Part shown: positions 55,890 to 64,000 of the stretch, in pieces | Numbering within the stretch: position 1 is the first letter of the stretch | How the letters are laid out: the number at the start of each line of letters is the position of its first letter | Assembly: GCA_036343175.1 (NCBI GenBank) | Contig: JAZASR010000010.1 | Span: forward strand, 1 to 64,000 | Source of the DNA: JAEEJA01 sp036343175 | GTDB taxonomy: Bacteria; Bacillota; Clostridia; Lachnospirales; Lachnospiraceae | Direction: 5' to 3' | DNA length: 64,000 nucleotides | Program-made: the position numbers and the translations under genes | The notes under the pieces: model-generated | Told to the model about the DNA's origin: nothing | Databases searched by the model: none | The model's input: the letters and a program-made list of their open reading frames with translations, nothing else

Positions 55890-55926
55890 AAGAAAGGAAT
55901 AACTCTATGAAAATGTATTTATTCTA

Positions 55927-57090
55927 TTATTTAATGATGCGGACCTTGATGACTCCGTCAATTGCCTGAAGCTTCTTAACTATCTCATAGGTTGACTCGC
56001 TGTCGATATCTATGATGCAATAAGCATAGTCTCCACGGCTCTTGTTATTAAGATGGGAGATATTGATACCTTCTGCTGAAAGGACCTTTGTGAGCTGTGC
56101 GAGCATATCAGGAATATTCTTATGAGCTACTGTAATACGTCCCACGGAATCCGGCGCACCGGAATCACAATTAGGATAGTTTACGGAATTCTTGATGTTT
56201 CCATTAACGAGGAAGTCAGATACCTCGTCTACTGCCATTACTGCACAGTTCTCTTCTGACTCAGCTGTAGTAGCTCCAAGATGAGGAGTTGCAACGACAT
56301 TAGGAAATGTGACGACCTTCGGATTCGGGAAGTCTGTTACATACTTGCGTACCTTGCCTGTCTCAAGTGCGCTCTTCAGATCATCATCATTTACAAGAGT
56401 ATCTCTTGAATAGTTGAGAAGGATGACACCATCTTTCATCTTTGAAAATGCATCTTTATTGATCATACCCTTTGTACTGTCAAGAAGCGGCAGATGAAGG
56501 GTAAGATAATCGCACTTTGAGAAAAGCTCATCATAGGACTTGAGTACTGTAACATCCTTTGAGAGAAGGAGTGCATGGGTAACTGAAAGATACGGGTCGA
56601 TACCATAAACCTTCATGCCCAGGCTAACTGCCGCATTGGCAACAAGTACACCTATAGAGCCAAGTCCGATGACTCCAAGCGCCTTGCTCTGGATCTCAGT
56701 TCCGGCAAAGTTCTTCTTTGCCTTCTCCATTGTCTTGCTGATGTTTTCATCGTCTTTATTGTCCTGTACCCACTTGATACCGCCGGCTACATCACGGGAA
56801 CCTAAGATAAGGGCACAGATGATAAGTTCCTTTACACCGTTGGCATTGGCGCCCGGTGTATTGAATACGACGATACCGGAATCAGCGCACTTGTCAAGAG
56901 GAATATTGTTGACGCCGGCACCTGCGCGGGCAACGCACTTAAGCTCTGAAGAAAACTCCATGTCATGCATGGATGCGCTTCTGACTAATATAGCATCAGC
57001 TTCCTTATTGTCCTCAGTTTTCTGAAAATCATCAGAAAAGCCGTCGAGACCTTTCTTTGCGATAGGATTTAATGTAGCATACTTGAACAT
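55927..57090 (-). CDS. serA: D-3-phosphoglycerate dehydrogenase
   Basis: This 387-residue NAD-dependent enzyme makes 3-phosphohydroxypyruvate, the first step to serine. The Rossmann motif GVIGLGSIGVLVANAA, active-site LPLLDSTKGMINKDAFSKMKDGVILLNYSRD and VATPHLGATTAESEENC are intact. The C-terminal ACT domain (DMLAQLTKVLSAEGINISHLNNKSRGDYAYCIIDID) suggests serine control. It is the short form, with no extra linker domain. The ATG overlaps the serC stop by one base (TAATG), so the two are coupled. Confidence 0.94.
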   Translation of the reverse strand: MFKYATLNPIAKKGLDGFSDDFQKTEDNKEADAILVRSASMHDMEFSSELKCVARAGAGVNNIPLDKCADSGIVVFNTPGANANGVKELIICALILGSRDVAGGIKWVQDNKDDENISKTMEKAKKNFAGTEIQSKALGVIGLGSIGVLVANAAVSLGMKVYGIDPYLSVTHALLLSKDVTVLKSYDELFSKCDYLTLHLPLLDSTKGMINKDAFSKMKDGVILLNYSRDTLVNDDDLKSALETGKVRKYVTDFPNPKVVTFPNVVATPHLGATTAESEENCAVMAVDEVSDFLVNGNIKNSVNYPNCDSGAPDSVGRITVAHKNIPDMLAQLTKVLSAEGINISHLNNKSRGDYAYCIIDIDSESTYEIVKKLQAIDGVIKVRIIK

Positions 57091-58172
57091 TATGAATTCT
57101 CCTTCTCATACTTTTCCATAAATTGAACGAGCTTCTCAACGCCCTCAAGAGGCATGGCATTGTAGATGGAAGCCCTCATACCGCCGACTGTCCTGTGACC
57201 TTTGAGATTAACAAAGCCAGCGTCCCCTGCAGCCTTGATGAATGCTGCATCCTTATCCTTGTCACCTGTGATGAAAGGAACATTCATAAGGGATCTGAAC
57301 TCCTTCTCTACTGTTCCATGGAAGAGCTGACTCTGATCAAGGTAGTCATAAAGAACCTTAGCCTTTGCTTCATTCCTCTTCTTCATCTCTGAAAGTCCGC
57401 CGATCTTCTTGATCCACTTGAATACAAGACCGCAGATATAGATAGCCCAGCAGTTAGGAGTATTATAAAGAGAATCCTTATCTGCCTGTGTCTTCCACTT
57501 GAGCATGGTCGGTGTATTTGGAAGGACATCATCAGTTATTAGATCTTCTCTTATAACACTGATAACAAGTCCTGCAGGTCCGACATTCTTCTGGACACCG
57601 CCATATACAACACCGAATTTCGTAACGTCCAACGGCTCTGAGAGGAAATCTGAAGAAACATCAGCTACAAGGATCTTTCCCTTTGTATCAGGGAGTTCTT
57701 TGTATTGAGTTCCATATATAGTATTGTTGTGACAGATGTATACGTAATCAGCATCATCCGAAACAGGAAGATCTGAACAATCAGGAATGTATGTGTAATT
57801 CCTGTCTTCTGAGGATGCTATAGCCCTTGCATCTCCGAAGATCTTTGCCTCCTGATATGCCTTCTTTGCCCACTGACCTGTAATGATATAGTCAGCCACC
57901 TTATGCTTCATAAGGTTCATAGGTACTGCTGCGAACTGCTGTGAGCCGCCTCCCTGAAGGAAAAGCACCTTATAGTTATCAGGCACGCCAAGGATGTCCC
58001 TGAAATCTCTTTCTGCCTGCTTGATGATATCGTCAAACACCTTGGATCTGTGGCTCATTTCCATTACAGACATGCCGCAACCCTTGTAATCCATCATATC
58101 ATCTGCTGCTTCTCTCAGTACTTCTTCCGGTAATACTGCCGGACCGGCTGAGAAGTTATATACTCTGCCCAT
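57090..58172 (-). CDS. serC: Phosphoserine aminotransferase
   Basis: This 360-residue class-V PLP enzyme makes O-phosphoserine. The N-terminal YNFSAGPAVLPEEVL, FLQGGGSQQFAAVPMNL, and PLP-Lys region YGGVQKNVGPAGLV (Lys near 195) are present, with the C-terminal GHRTVGGMRASIYNAMP binding site. Length is normal. The ATG follows AAGGAGG. It is first in a two-gene serine unit with serA; serB is not near. Confidence 0.96.
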   Translation of the reverse strand: MGRVYNFSAGPAVLPEEVLREAADDMMDYKGCGMSVMEMSHRSKVFDDIIKQAERDFRDILGVPDNYKVLFLQGGGSQQFAAVPMNLMKHKVADYIITGQWAKKAYQEAKIFGDARAIASSEDRNYTYIPDCSDLPVSDDADYVYICHNNTIYGTQYKELPDTKGKILVADVSSDFLSEPLDVTKFGVVYGGVQKNVGPAGLVISVIREDLITDDVLPNTPTMLKWKTQADKDSLYNTPNCWAIYICGLVFKWIKKIGGLSEMKKRNEAKAKVLYDYLDQSQLFHGTVEKEFRSLMNVPFITGDKDKDAAFIKAAGDAGFVNLKGHRTVGGMRASIYNAMPLEGVEKLVQFMEKYEKENS

Positions 58173-58209
58173 CGTAAGCCTCCTTGAAAAATAAAATCAT
58201 CAATTTATG

Positions 58210-58238
58210 ATTATAACACATTCACAGACGTGAGTGAA
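58210..58238 (-). promoter_or_regulatory. Promoter of the serC-serA unit
   Basis: On the minus strand TTCACT and a perfect TATAAT are spaced 17 bp, 38 bp before the serC ATG. It lies just downstream of the ilvB-side terminator. Confidence 0.7.
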
Positions 58239-58250
58239 GTATTTAATTTC

Positions 58251-58286
58251 AAAAAAAGAAGGCCGCATCCGGCCTTCCTTTTTTTG
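58251..58286 (-). terminator. Intrinsic terminator closing the ilvB unit
   Basis: The stem GAAGGCCG/CGGCCTTC with a 4-nt loop (58258-58277) is flanked by A7 and T9 runs and could work on both strands. It follows the small hydrophobic open frame by 2 bp. Confidence 0.9.
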
Positions 58287-58288
58287 TT

Positions 58289-58393
58289 CTACGCACGATC
58301 AGCAGCAGAAGAATGCATTACAACAATAAAAATGGTCTGCAATATAAGAATGTAAACAAAGGCTGCGTATGTGGCGAGCGAGATGAAATCCAT
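58289..58393 (-). CDS. Small hydrophobic protein, 34 residues (hypothetical)
   Basis: The frame runs ATG 58393 to TAG 58289 and encodes 34 residues. It starts MDFISLATYAAFVYILILQT and continues with further hydrophobic residues, so about 20 of them form one likely membrane helix, then a short polar tail. A GTG one codon upstream is an alternative start. GGAAGG lies about 13 bp before the ATG, or 10 bp before the GTG. It falls 90 bp after ilvB and ends just before the terminator, the position of a last cistron. Where an ilvN regulatory subunit is often found, this frame stands instead. It has no similarity I recognise and could be a chance frame. Confidence 0.45.
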   Translation of the reverse strand: MDFISLATYAAFVYILILQTIFIVVMHSSAADRA

Positions 58394-58483
58394 CACATGA
58401 AGTCATCCTTCCAGGCACAAGAAAACGCCTGTTTTAACAGCTTCTGCAGTTCGTCGATCTATTAAGCAGATAATCAAGTCATT

Positions 58484-60166
58484 TTACTGTTTTGAGGCGA
58501 GATCCGATGCATCAAAACAGTCTTCAAGCGGCTTTCCGCCAGGCACCATAGGGAATACCTTATCGTCCTTGTCGATCACAAGATCTATTACGACAGGACA
58601 GTCAGCATTGATAGCTTCCTTAAGGACCTGATCGACCTCTTCCTTCTTTGTGATGCGCAGTCCCTTTGCACCCATCGACTCAGCGAGCTTTACGTAGTCT
58701 ACATCATCCTTTATGGTTGTGTTGGAATATCTCTCACCATAGAAGAGCGTCTGCCATTGACGGACCATTCCAAGAACTGAGTTATTTACAACAAGCTCGA
58801 TGATGTTTGCGCCGGCACGTACGGCTGTCATCAACTCATTCATATTCATCCTGAAGCAGCCATCACCCGCTATGTTTACTACTGTTTTTTCAGGGTGTGC
58901 CACTTTCGCGCCTATCGAGGCTCCGAGACCATAGCCCATGGTTCCAAGACCCCCGGAGGTGATCAGCTGGTGAGGCTCTTTGTATTTATAGTACTGGGCA
59001 GCCCACATCTGATGCTGACCGACTTCTGTGGCGATTATCGCATCGCCCTTTGTGAGCTCATAGAGTCTTTCAATAACATATGGGCATGTAAGTACGTCAT
59101 GATCATAGGAAAGAGGATGAGCTTCATCGTAAGCCTTAAGATCCTTAAGCCATTCAGCATGGTCATTCTTCTCGACCTTCTTATTCAGGATCTCAAGTAC
59201 TGACCTTGCATCGCCTATTATGTCAACATCTACCTTTATATTCTTATTGATCTCGACCGGATCAATATCGATCTGAACAATCTTTGCCTGCTTTGCAAAT
59301 GCTTTAGTATTGCCGGCTACACGATCTGAGAATCTTGAGCCTAATACTACCAGTACATCGCAATTGGATACCGCATAGTTTGCAGCCTTTGTGCCGTGCA
59401 TGCCCAGCATGCCAAGGTACTTATCGGACCTGCCGTCATATGCGCCCTTGCCCATGAGTGAATCACATACAGGAGCATCGATCTTCTCTACAAACTCCTT
59501 AAGTTCCTTATCGGCTCCTGCGATGACTGCACCTCCACCGACAAAGATCACAGGCTTCTTAGCTTCATTAATGATCTTAACTGCCTTCTCAACGTGCCTT
59601 GAGTCGATCTGGTCAGTGCTGCGCTTGATAAGCTCCGGTACCTGTTTCTCGTAATCGCACTTATCTGCTGTTGCATTTTTTGCAATATCGATGAGTACAG
59701 GACCCGGACGGCCTGACCGCGCGATCTTGAATGCGCGGCGAATAGCCGGTGCAAGCTCTTTAACATCCTTTACAAGATGGCTGTACTTTGTGATAGGCAT
59801 TACTATTCCGGAAATATCGACCTCCTGGAATGAATCCTTGCCAAGAAGGCTTACCCCAACGTTACAGGTTATGGCAACAAGAGGAATAGAATCCATATAA
59901 GCTGTTGCTATACCTGTTACAAGGTTCGTAGCACCGGGACCGCTGGTAGCCATGCAGACACCGACTTTGCCGGTGGCCCTTGCATATCCGTCTGCCGCAT
60001 GTGCTGCACCCTGCTCATGTGAAGTAAGGATGTGGCGGATCTCATTGCTGTGCTTATAAAGTTCATCGTAGATATTTAAAATGGTTCCTCCCGGATATCC
60101 AAATACGGTGTCGACACCCTGCTCCTTAAGGCATTCAACAACTATCTGTGAACCAGTTAACTGCAT
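58484..60166 (-). CDS. ilvB: Acetolactate synthase large subunit
   Basis: This 560-residue ThDP- and FAD-dependent enzyme makes acetolactate, the first common step to valine and leucine. The cofactor motifs are complete: HEQGAAHAADGYARATG with the catalytic Glu, GKDSFQEVDISGIVMPITKYS for substrate entry, and the ThDP site GDGCFRMNMNELMTA...VVNN. Length fits the family. The small regulatory subunit gene ilvN is not next to it; a hydrophobic 34-residue frame follows. The ATG follows GGGAGG. Confidence 0.95.
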   Translation of the reverse strand: MQLTGSQIVVECLKEQGVDTVFGYPGGTILNIYDELYKHSNEIRHILTSHEQGAAHAADGYARATGKVGVCMATSGPGATNLVTGIATAYMDSIPLVAITCNVGVSLLGKDSFQEVDISGIVMPITKYSHLVKDVKELAPAIRRAFKIARSGRPGPVLIDIAKNATADKCDYEKQVPELIKRSTDQIDSRHVEKAVKIINEAKKPVIFVGGGAVIAGADKELKEFVEKIDAPVCDSLMGKGAYDGRSDKYLGMLGMHGTKAANYAVSNCDVLVVLGSRFSDRVAGNTKAFAKQAKIVQIDIDPVEINKNIKVDVDIIGDARSVLEILNKKVEKNDHAEWLKDLKAYDEAHPLSYDHDVLTCPYVIERLYELTKGDAIIATEVGQHQMWAAQYYKYKEPHQLITSGGLGTMGYGLGASIGAKVAHPEKTVVNIAGDGCFRMNMNELMTAVRAGANIIELVVNNSVLGMVRQWQTLFYGERYSNTTIKDDVDYVKLAESMGAKGLRITKKEEVDQVLKEAINADCPVVIDLVIDKDDKVFPMVPGGKPLEDCFDASDLASKQ

Positions 60167-60350
60167 AAATCTTTCCTCCCGTTATTTTCATTGATAAATA
60201 TGGTTCTATTTTAATTATTTGCAAGACTATTTTCAAGATGAGCATACAGCTTTATTCAAAGATGTTTGCCCATCCTGATATTTATTGATCTTTAATCAGA
60301 AAATCAGAAATTACAGATCATAAATTTCATGATCTCAAGGTCAGCATAAC

Positions 60351-62018
60351 TTACTGCCTGACTTCAAGGATCGCACCTTTATCAGCGCTTGTTACAAGTG
60401 ATGCATATCTTGCCAGGTAGCCTGTTGTGATATTAGGCTTTCTAGGAGTCCAGTTTTTGCGGCGCTCAAGAAGCTCTTCATCGGACACCTTAACATTGAT
60501 CGTATTCTCAGGGATGTTGATAGATATGATATCGCCTTCCTGTACAAGTGCGATAGGTCCGCCGAGAGCAGCCTCCGGTGATACATGACCGATAGATGCC
60601 CCACGGGATGCGCCCGAGAAACGGCCATCTGTAATAAGAGCAACTGATGAACCAAGTCCCATACCTTCAATAGCTGATGTAGGATTGAGCATTTCCCTCA
60701 TGCCAGGGCCGCCCTTAGGTCCTTCATATCTGATGACCACTACGTCACCGGGAACGATCTTTCCACCCTTGATAGCTGCGATCGCATCTTCCTCACAATC
60801 AAATACCCTTGCAGGTCCTTCATGTACCATCATTTCCGGAAGCACTGCAGAACGCTTTACAACGCAGGTATCAGGAGCAATGTTGCCGCGAAGTACGGCG
60901 ATACCGCCGTTCTCTGAATACGGATGGTCGATCGGTCTGATGAGCTCGGTATCTCTGATCTCATGTCCTTTGATGTTCTCTCCTACTGTCTTTCCTGTGC
61001 ATGTCATGCAGTCCGTATTAAGCAGGCCCTTCTTTGTGAGCTCATTCATGACAGCGTATACACCGCCGGCTTCATTGAAATCCTCAATATAGGTATTGCC
61101 TGCAGGAGCCAAGTGGCAGAGGTTAGGAGTTTTTGAACTGATGCCGTTGGCGATATCAGGCGTAATGGTGATCCCTGCTTCATGTGCGATTGCAGGAATG
61201 TGAAGCATGGTATTTGTAGAGCAGCCCAGTGCCATATCAACTGTAAGGGCATTCTGGAATGCTTCCTTTGTCATGATGTCCCGGGGACGGATATTCTTTC
61301 TGTAAAGCTCCATTACCTGCATGCCGGCGTGCTTGGCAAGCTGCAGTCTCTGTGAATATACGGCAGGGATGGTGCCGTTGCCGGAAAGGCCCATTCCTAT
61401 TGCCTCTGTAAGGCAGTTCATGGAGTTTGCTGTAAACATGCCTGAACATGAACCGCATGTAGGACATGCATTGCATACATAATCATCTACTTCTTCTTCA
61501 CTCATCTTACCTGCTGCATTTGCGCCTACTGCCTCGAACATTGTAGAAAGCGAAGTCTTTTTGCCATGTACATGGCCGGCGAGCATAGGACCGCCGCTGA
61601 CAAAGATAGTAGGTACATTTATTCTGGCTGCAGCCATAAGAAGTCCGGGAACGTTCTTATCGCAATTAGGCACCATGACCAGTGCATCGAATTGATGGGC
61701 AATTGCCATACACTCTGTAGAATCTGCAATAAGATCACGCGTTACGAGTGAATACTTCATACCTACATGACCCATGGCAATACCATCACATACTGCAATA
61801 GCAGGGAATACGAACGGTGTGCCGCCTCCCATGATGACACCCTTCTTTACGGCATCTACGATCTTGTCGATGTTCATGTGTCCGGGAACTATCTCGTTAT
61901 ATGAACTTACAATACCGACTAATGGTCTGTCCAGCTCTTCTTTTGTTACGCCGAGGGCGTTGAATAATGATCTCTGTGGGGCAGTTGCCATGCCCTTTTT
62001 AACTGCGTCGCTTTTCAT
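60351..62018 (-). CDS. ilvD: Dihydroxy-acid dehydratase
   Basis: This 555-residue iron-sulfur enzyme removes water from dihydroxy acids in valine and isoleucine synthesis. Cluster cysteines lie in VPNCDKNVPG and CPTCGSCSGMFTANSMNC. The C-terminal GRFSGASRGASIGHVSPEAA signature is intact. Length is normal. The start ATG follows GGAGG. The 184-bp gap to ilvB and the 142-bp gap to leuB allow one unit; no T-box or attenuator peptide was recognised. Confidence 0.97.
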   Translation of the reverse strand: MKSDAVKKGMATAPQRSLFNALGVTKEELDRPLVGIVSSYNEIVPGHMNIDKIVDAVKKGVIMGGGTPFVFPAIAVCDGIAMGHVGMKYSLVTRDLIADSTECMAIAHQFDALVMVPNCDKNVPGLLMAAARINVPTIFVSGGPMLAGHVHGKKTSLSTMFEAVGANAAGKMSEEEVDDYVCNACPTCGSCSGMFTANSMNCLTEAIGMGLSGNGTIPAVYSQRLQLAKHAGMQVMELYRKNIRPRDIMTKEAFQNALTVDMALGCSTNTMLHIPAIAHEAGITITPDIANGISSKTPNLCHLAPAGNTYIEDFNEAGGVYAVMNELTKKGLLNTDCMTCTGKTVGENIKGHEIRDTELIRPIDHPYSENGGIAVLRGNIAPDTCVVKRSAVLPEMMVHEGPARVFDCEEDAIAAIKGGKIVPGDVVVIRYEGPKGGPGMREMLNPTSAIEGMGLGSSVALITDGRFSGASRGASIGHVSPEAALGGPIALVQEGDIISINIPENTINVKVSDEELLERRKNWTPRKPNITTGYLARYASLVTSADKGAILEVRQ

Positions 62019-62037
62019 ATATTTACCTCCATTATTA

Positions 62038-62098
62038 TCAGAAAATATAATCCTGCCGGAGCATGTATTTTATTGAAGCAGAAGAATATATTTTCTGA
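62038..62098. repeat. 12-bp inverted repeat upstream of ilvD
   Basis: TCAGAAAATATA (62038-62049) and TATATTTTCTGA (62087-62098) are exact complements with a 37-bp loop. It sits between leuB and ilvD, possibly an operator or mRNA stem. Confidence 0.45.
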
Positions 62099-62160
62099 AT
62101 GAATCAATTATCAGATCAGGCTTATATTTCTATGGAACAGAACTTGAAAAAAATATGCCG

Positions 62161-63249
62161 TCAGATCCTCTCACATACTTTATCGCCCATCTCACTGCAT
62201 GAGACCCTGACTGTTCCCGGCCTTTCATCATAGATATCAACTGTACGATAACCATCAGAAAGTACCTGCTTTACAGCCTGCTCGACAGCATCTGCTTCTT
62301 TATTCAGATCAAATGCATATCTGAGCATCATGGCTGCGGACTCTATAGTTGCAAGCGGATTCGCAATGTTCTTACCGGCAATATCAGGAGCTGACCCGTG
62401 GCTTGGCTCGTAAAGAGACGGCTTTCCCTCACCAAGGCTTGCACTTGAAAGCATTCCGATAGAACCTGTTACCATACTAGCCTCATCTGAAAGTATATCG
62501 CCGAACATATTTTCCGTAAGGATGACATCAAACTGCTTAGGATCCCTTACTATCTGCATGGCACAGTTGTCTACAAGCATATTCTCAAGCTCTACGTCAG
62601 GATAATCTTCTGAGACCTCCTTAACCACTGCCCTCCAAAGTCTTGATGAATCAAGGACGTTTGCCTTATCTACGCTTGTTACTTTCTTTTTTCTCTTTGC
62701 TGCTGTATCAAAGGCTATCTTTGCTATCCTTCTGATCTCATTTTCATTATAGGTCAGGGTATCGACCGCTGTCCTTAAGCCATTTACGGTCTCTGTATGT
62801 CTTTCGCCGAAGTAAAGACCTCCTGTAAGCTCACGCATTATGACGAAATCAAAACCGCCTTCTGTCAGCTCTTCCTTCAACGGACAGGCTTTTGAAAGCT
62901 CACTGTAAAGAACTGCCGGGCGCATATTGCAGAACAGACCGAGTCCCTTTCTTATTTTTAAAAGTCCTGCCTCAGGCCTCTTCGAAGGCTCTATCTCATA
63001 CCATTTTGACTGGCCCACCTTACCGCCGACAGCGCCAAGAAGAACTGCATCTTCTTTTTTGACGGCGCGGAGAGTCTCATCTGTAAGCGATTCTCCATAG
63101 ACGTCTATGGAGCAGCCACCCATCAGATACTTTGTATAATTAAATGTGTGGCCAAACTTTGAGGCAGTCTTATCAAGAACCTTGACAGCCTCGGTTACTA
63201 TCTCAGGACCGATACCGTCACCTGGGATAAGTGCAATATTGCAATTCAT
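62161..63249 (-). CDS. leuB: 3-isopropylmalate dehydrogenase
   Basis: This 362-residue NAD-dependent enzyme catalyses the oxidative decarboxylation step to leucine. The motifs IALIPGDGIGPEIV, MRELTGGLYFGE, and NMFGDILSDEASMVTGSIGML are intact and GSAPDIAGKNIANPLATI is the NAD site. Length is normal. The ATG follows GGAAAGG. The rest of the leucine pathway is not present in this window. It is first in the leuB-ilvD-ilvB run, downstream of ispD. Confidence 0.96.
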   Translation of the reverse strand: MNCNIALIPGDGIGPEIVTEAVKVLDKTASKFGHTFNYTKYLMGGCSIDVYGESLTDETLRAVKKEDAVLLGAVGGKVGQSKWYEIEPSKRPEAGLLKIRKGLGLFCNMRPAVLYSELSKACPLKEELTEGGFDFVIMRELTGGLYFGERHTETVNGLRTAVDTLTYNENEIRRIAKIAFDTAAKRKKKVTSVDKANVLDSSRLWRAVVKEVSEDYPDVELENMLVDNCAMQIVRDPKQFDVILTENMFGDILSDEASMVTGSIGMLSSASLGEGKPSLYEPSHGSAPDIAGKNIANPLATIESAAMMLRYAFDLNKEADAVEQAVKQVLSDGYRTVDIYDERPGTVRVSCSEMGDKVCERI

Positions 63250-63297
63250 GTTATTATCCTTTCCGCATTTTTTTCTTTTATGCTTTTATTTATATTT

Positions 63298-64000
63298 TTA
63301 TTTATTCTTCAATATAGCTTCAGCAATATCCATATCCGATGGATATGTTATTTTAATATTCTCACGGGAACCCGGAATTATATGTGAAGGGATGCCTGCG
63401 TGCGAAAAGACCCCAGTCACATCTGTGATCGCAAGTCTTTCCTCATCTGAAAGCCCTTCATACAGTTCCATAAACATCTTTCCTTTGAATGACTGCGGCG
63501 TCTGTACCTGGTACATGGTGCTGCGGGGCGGGACACTGTCGATCGTCCTGCCGTCAGAGCTTACCGCAATAGTATCAACAGCCGGAAAAGCCGCTGTGCA
63601 GATAGAGTATTTACAGGCGCATTCAATGCTTTCAGAGATCATATCACTGCTTAAAAAAGGTCTCACCGAATCATGGCTGACTATGATATCATCATTTCCA
63701 AGTCCATATTTTTGTTCAATGAATCTCAGCCCATGCATTATGGTATCATTGCGGTCTGCACCGCCTGCGCATACATCGACTTTTGAAGCTTTATCCGATT
63801 CCTTCACATATCTGCCGATAAGCTCTTTCATGTGATCAACATGATCCCCGGGCACAAGCACCACAGTCTCTGTAAGACCAGAAGAGCTCAGGAATGTCTT
63901 CACAGAATGTATGATCACAGGTATCCCATCCAGCAAAAGAAACTGCTTTGGAGTATTACCCCCAAATCTTTTTCCGATACCGCCTGCGACTATCATGCCG
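63298..64000 (-). CDS. ispD: 2-C-methyl-D-erythritol 4-phosphate cytidylyltransferase, 5' end outside window
   Basis: This is 234 codons of a nucleotidyltransferase that makes CDP-methylerythritol in isoprenoid (MEP) synthesis. GGIGKRFGGNTPKQFLLLDGIPVI is the CTP-binding signature at the start of the domain, and VCAGGADRNDTIMHGL with DSVRPFLSSDMI lies in the substrate region. It ends TYPSDMDIAEAILKNK, as usual. The window ends just past the N-terminal motif, so only a few residues are missing. The gene precedes leuB by 48 bp on the same strand. Confidence 0.93.
   Translation of the reverse strand, partial: GMIVAGGIGKRFGGNTPKQFLLLDGIPVIIHSVKTFLSSSGLTETVVLVPGDHVDHMKELIGRYVKESDKASKVDVCAGGADRNDTIMHGLRFIEQKYGLGNDDIIVSHDSVRPFLSSDMISESIECACKYSICTAAFPAVDTIAVSSDGRTIDSVPPRSTMYQVQTPQSFKGKMFMELYEGLSDEERLAITDVTGVFSHAGIPSHIIPGSRENIKITYPSDMDIAEAILKNK

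Noticed and set aside
1..64000. CRISPR array, tRNA, rRNA, transposase or prophage genes
   Set aside because: I scanned for direct repeats with regular spacers, cloverleaf-like segments and transposase or integrase motifs and found none. The tandem arrays have no spacers.

Overview
The window looks like chromosome from a low-to-moderate GC Gram-positive anaerobe of class Clostridia, most likely Lachnospiraceae (Butyrivibrio-like; inferred, not proven). Support comes from a Gram-positive PolC, the dnaX-ybaB-recR order, a pyrophosphate-type phosphofructokinase beside a second PFK, BspA-type leucine-rich and BIG2 surface proteins, and strong AAGGAGG ribosome binding sites. Almost every gene is on the minus strand. 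Only the L,D-transpeptidase, a FliD-like protein and argG are on the plus strand. I see no tRNA, rRNA, CRISPR array, insertion sequence or prophage.

Layout. 1-4.2 kb: 5' end of a GH5 glycosidase, a secreted LRR protein and a secreted L,D-transpeptidase. 4.2-10.8 kb: trpS, a ClpA-type unfoldase, a stand-alone FliD-C-like protein and a Lon-like AAA+ ATPase with no protease domain. 10.8-14.1 kb: argG, yqeY and a COG0523 GTPase with an in-frame tandem-repeat insert. 14.2-20.5 kb: a surface/polysaccharide-control block (CpsD-like ATPase, Wzz-like protein, unknown membrane protein, BIG2 protein, Lys/Ala-rich secreted protein). 20.7-24.9 kb: fructokinase, an OpgB-like phosphoglycerol transferase and PPi-PFK. 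25-43.6 kb: a large surface-glycan locus. It runs from a GntR/FCD regulator and initiating sugar-phosphate transferase through six glycosyltransferases, a polytopic GT-C-like membrane protein and a Wzx flippase, with an O-antigen-ligase/polymerase-type protein in a separate unit. 43.6-55.6 kb: DUF5711-like protein, recR, ybaB, dnaX, pfkA, polC and folC. 55.9-64 kb: amino-acid biosynthesis (serC-serA, ilvB, ilvD, leuB) and the start-truncated ispD.

How the genes fit together. The glycan locus has the parts of a Wzx/Wzy-type pathway: initiation on a lipid carrier, extension by cytoplasmic transferases, flipping, polymerisation or ligation, chain-length control by the Wzz/CpsD-like pair and probable phosphoglycerol decoration. 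Four transferases are built as tandem GT2 proteins, and the acidic metal-binding motif appears to be kept in both halves, one half or neither, depending on the protein.

Most notable observations. (1) dnaX is split into two overlapping frames exactly between the gamma-like and tau-specific parts. The 0 frame ends at CCC-TGA, 4 nt before a perfect 8-bp GC stem and 12 nt after a GGAGGGG. This is a candidate programmed +1 frameshift. (2) A 160-bp cruciform-like element lies at 3990-4149, with a partial relative at 23455-23505. (3) There are many tandem repeats: two intergenic arrays with an exact 27-bp period, 45-bp and 24-bp in-frame arrays inside proteins, and a 65-bp duplication. (4) A CpsD-like ATPase lacks the Walker A lysine. 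(5) An unlisted 34-residue hydrophobic reading frame ends 2 bp before a terminator downstream of ilvB.
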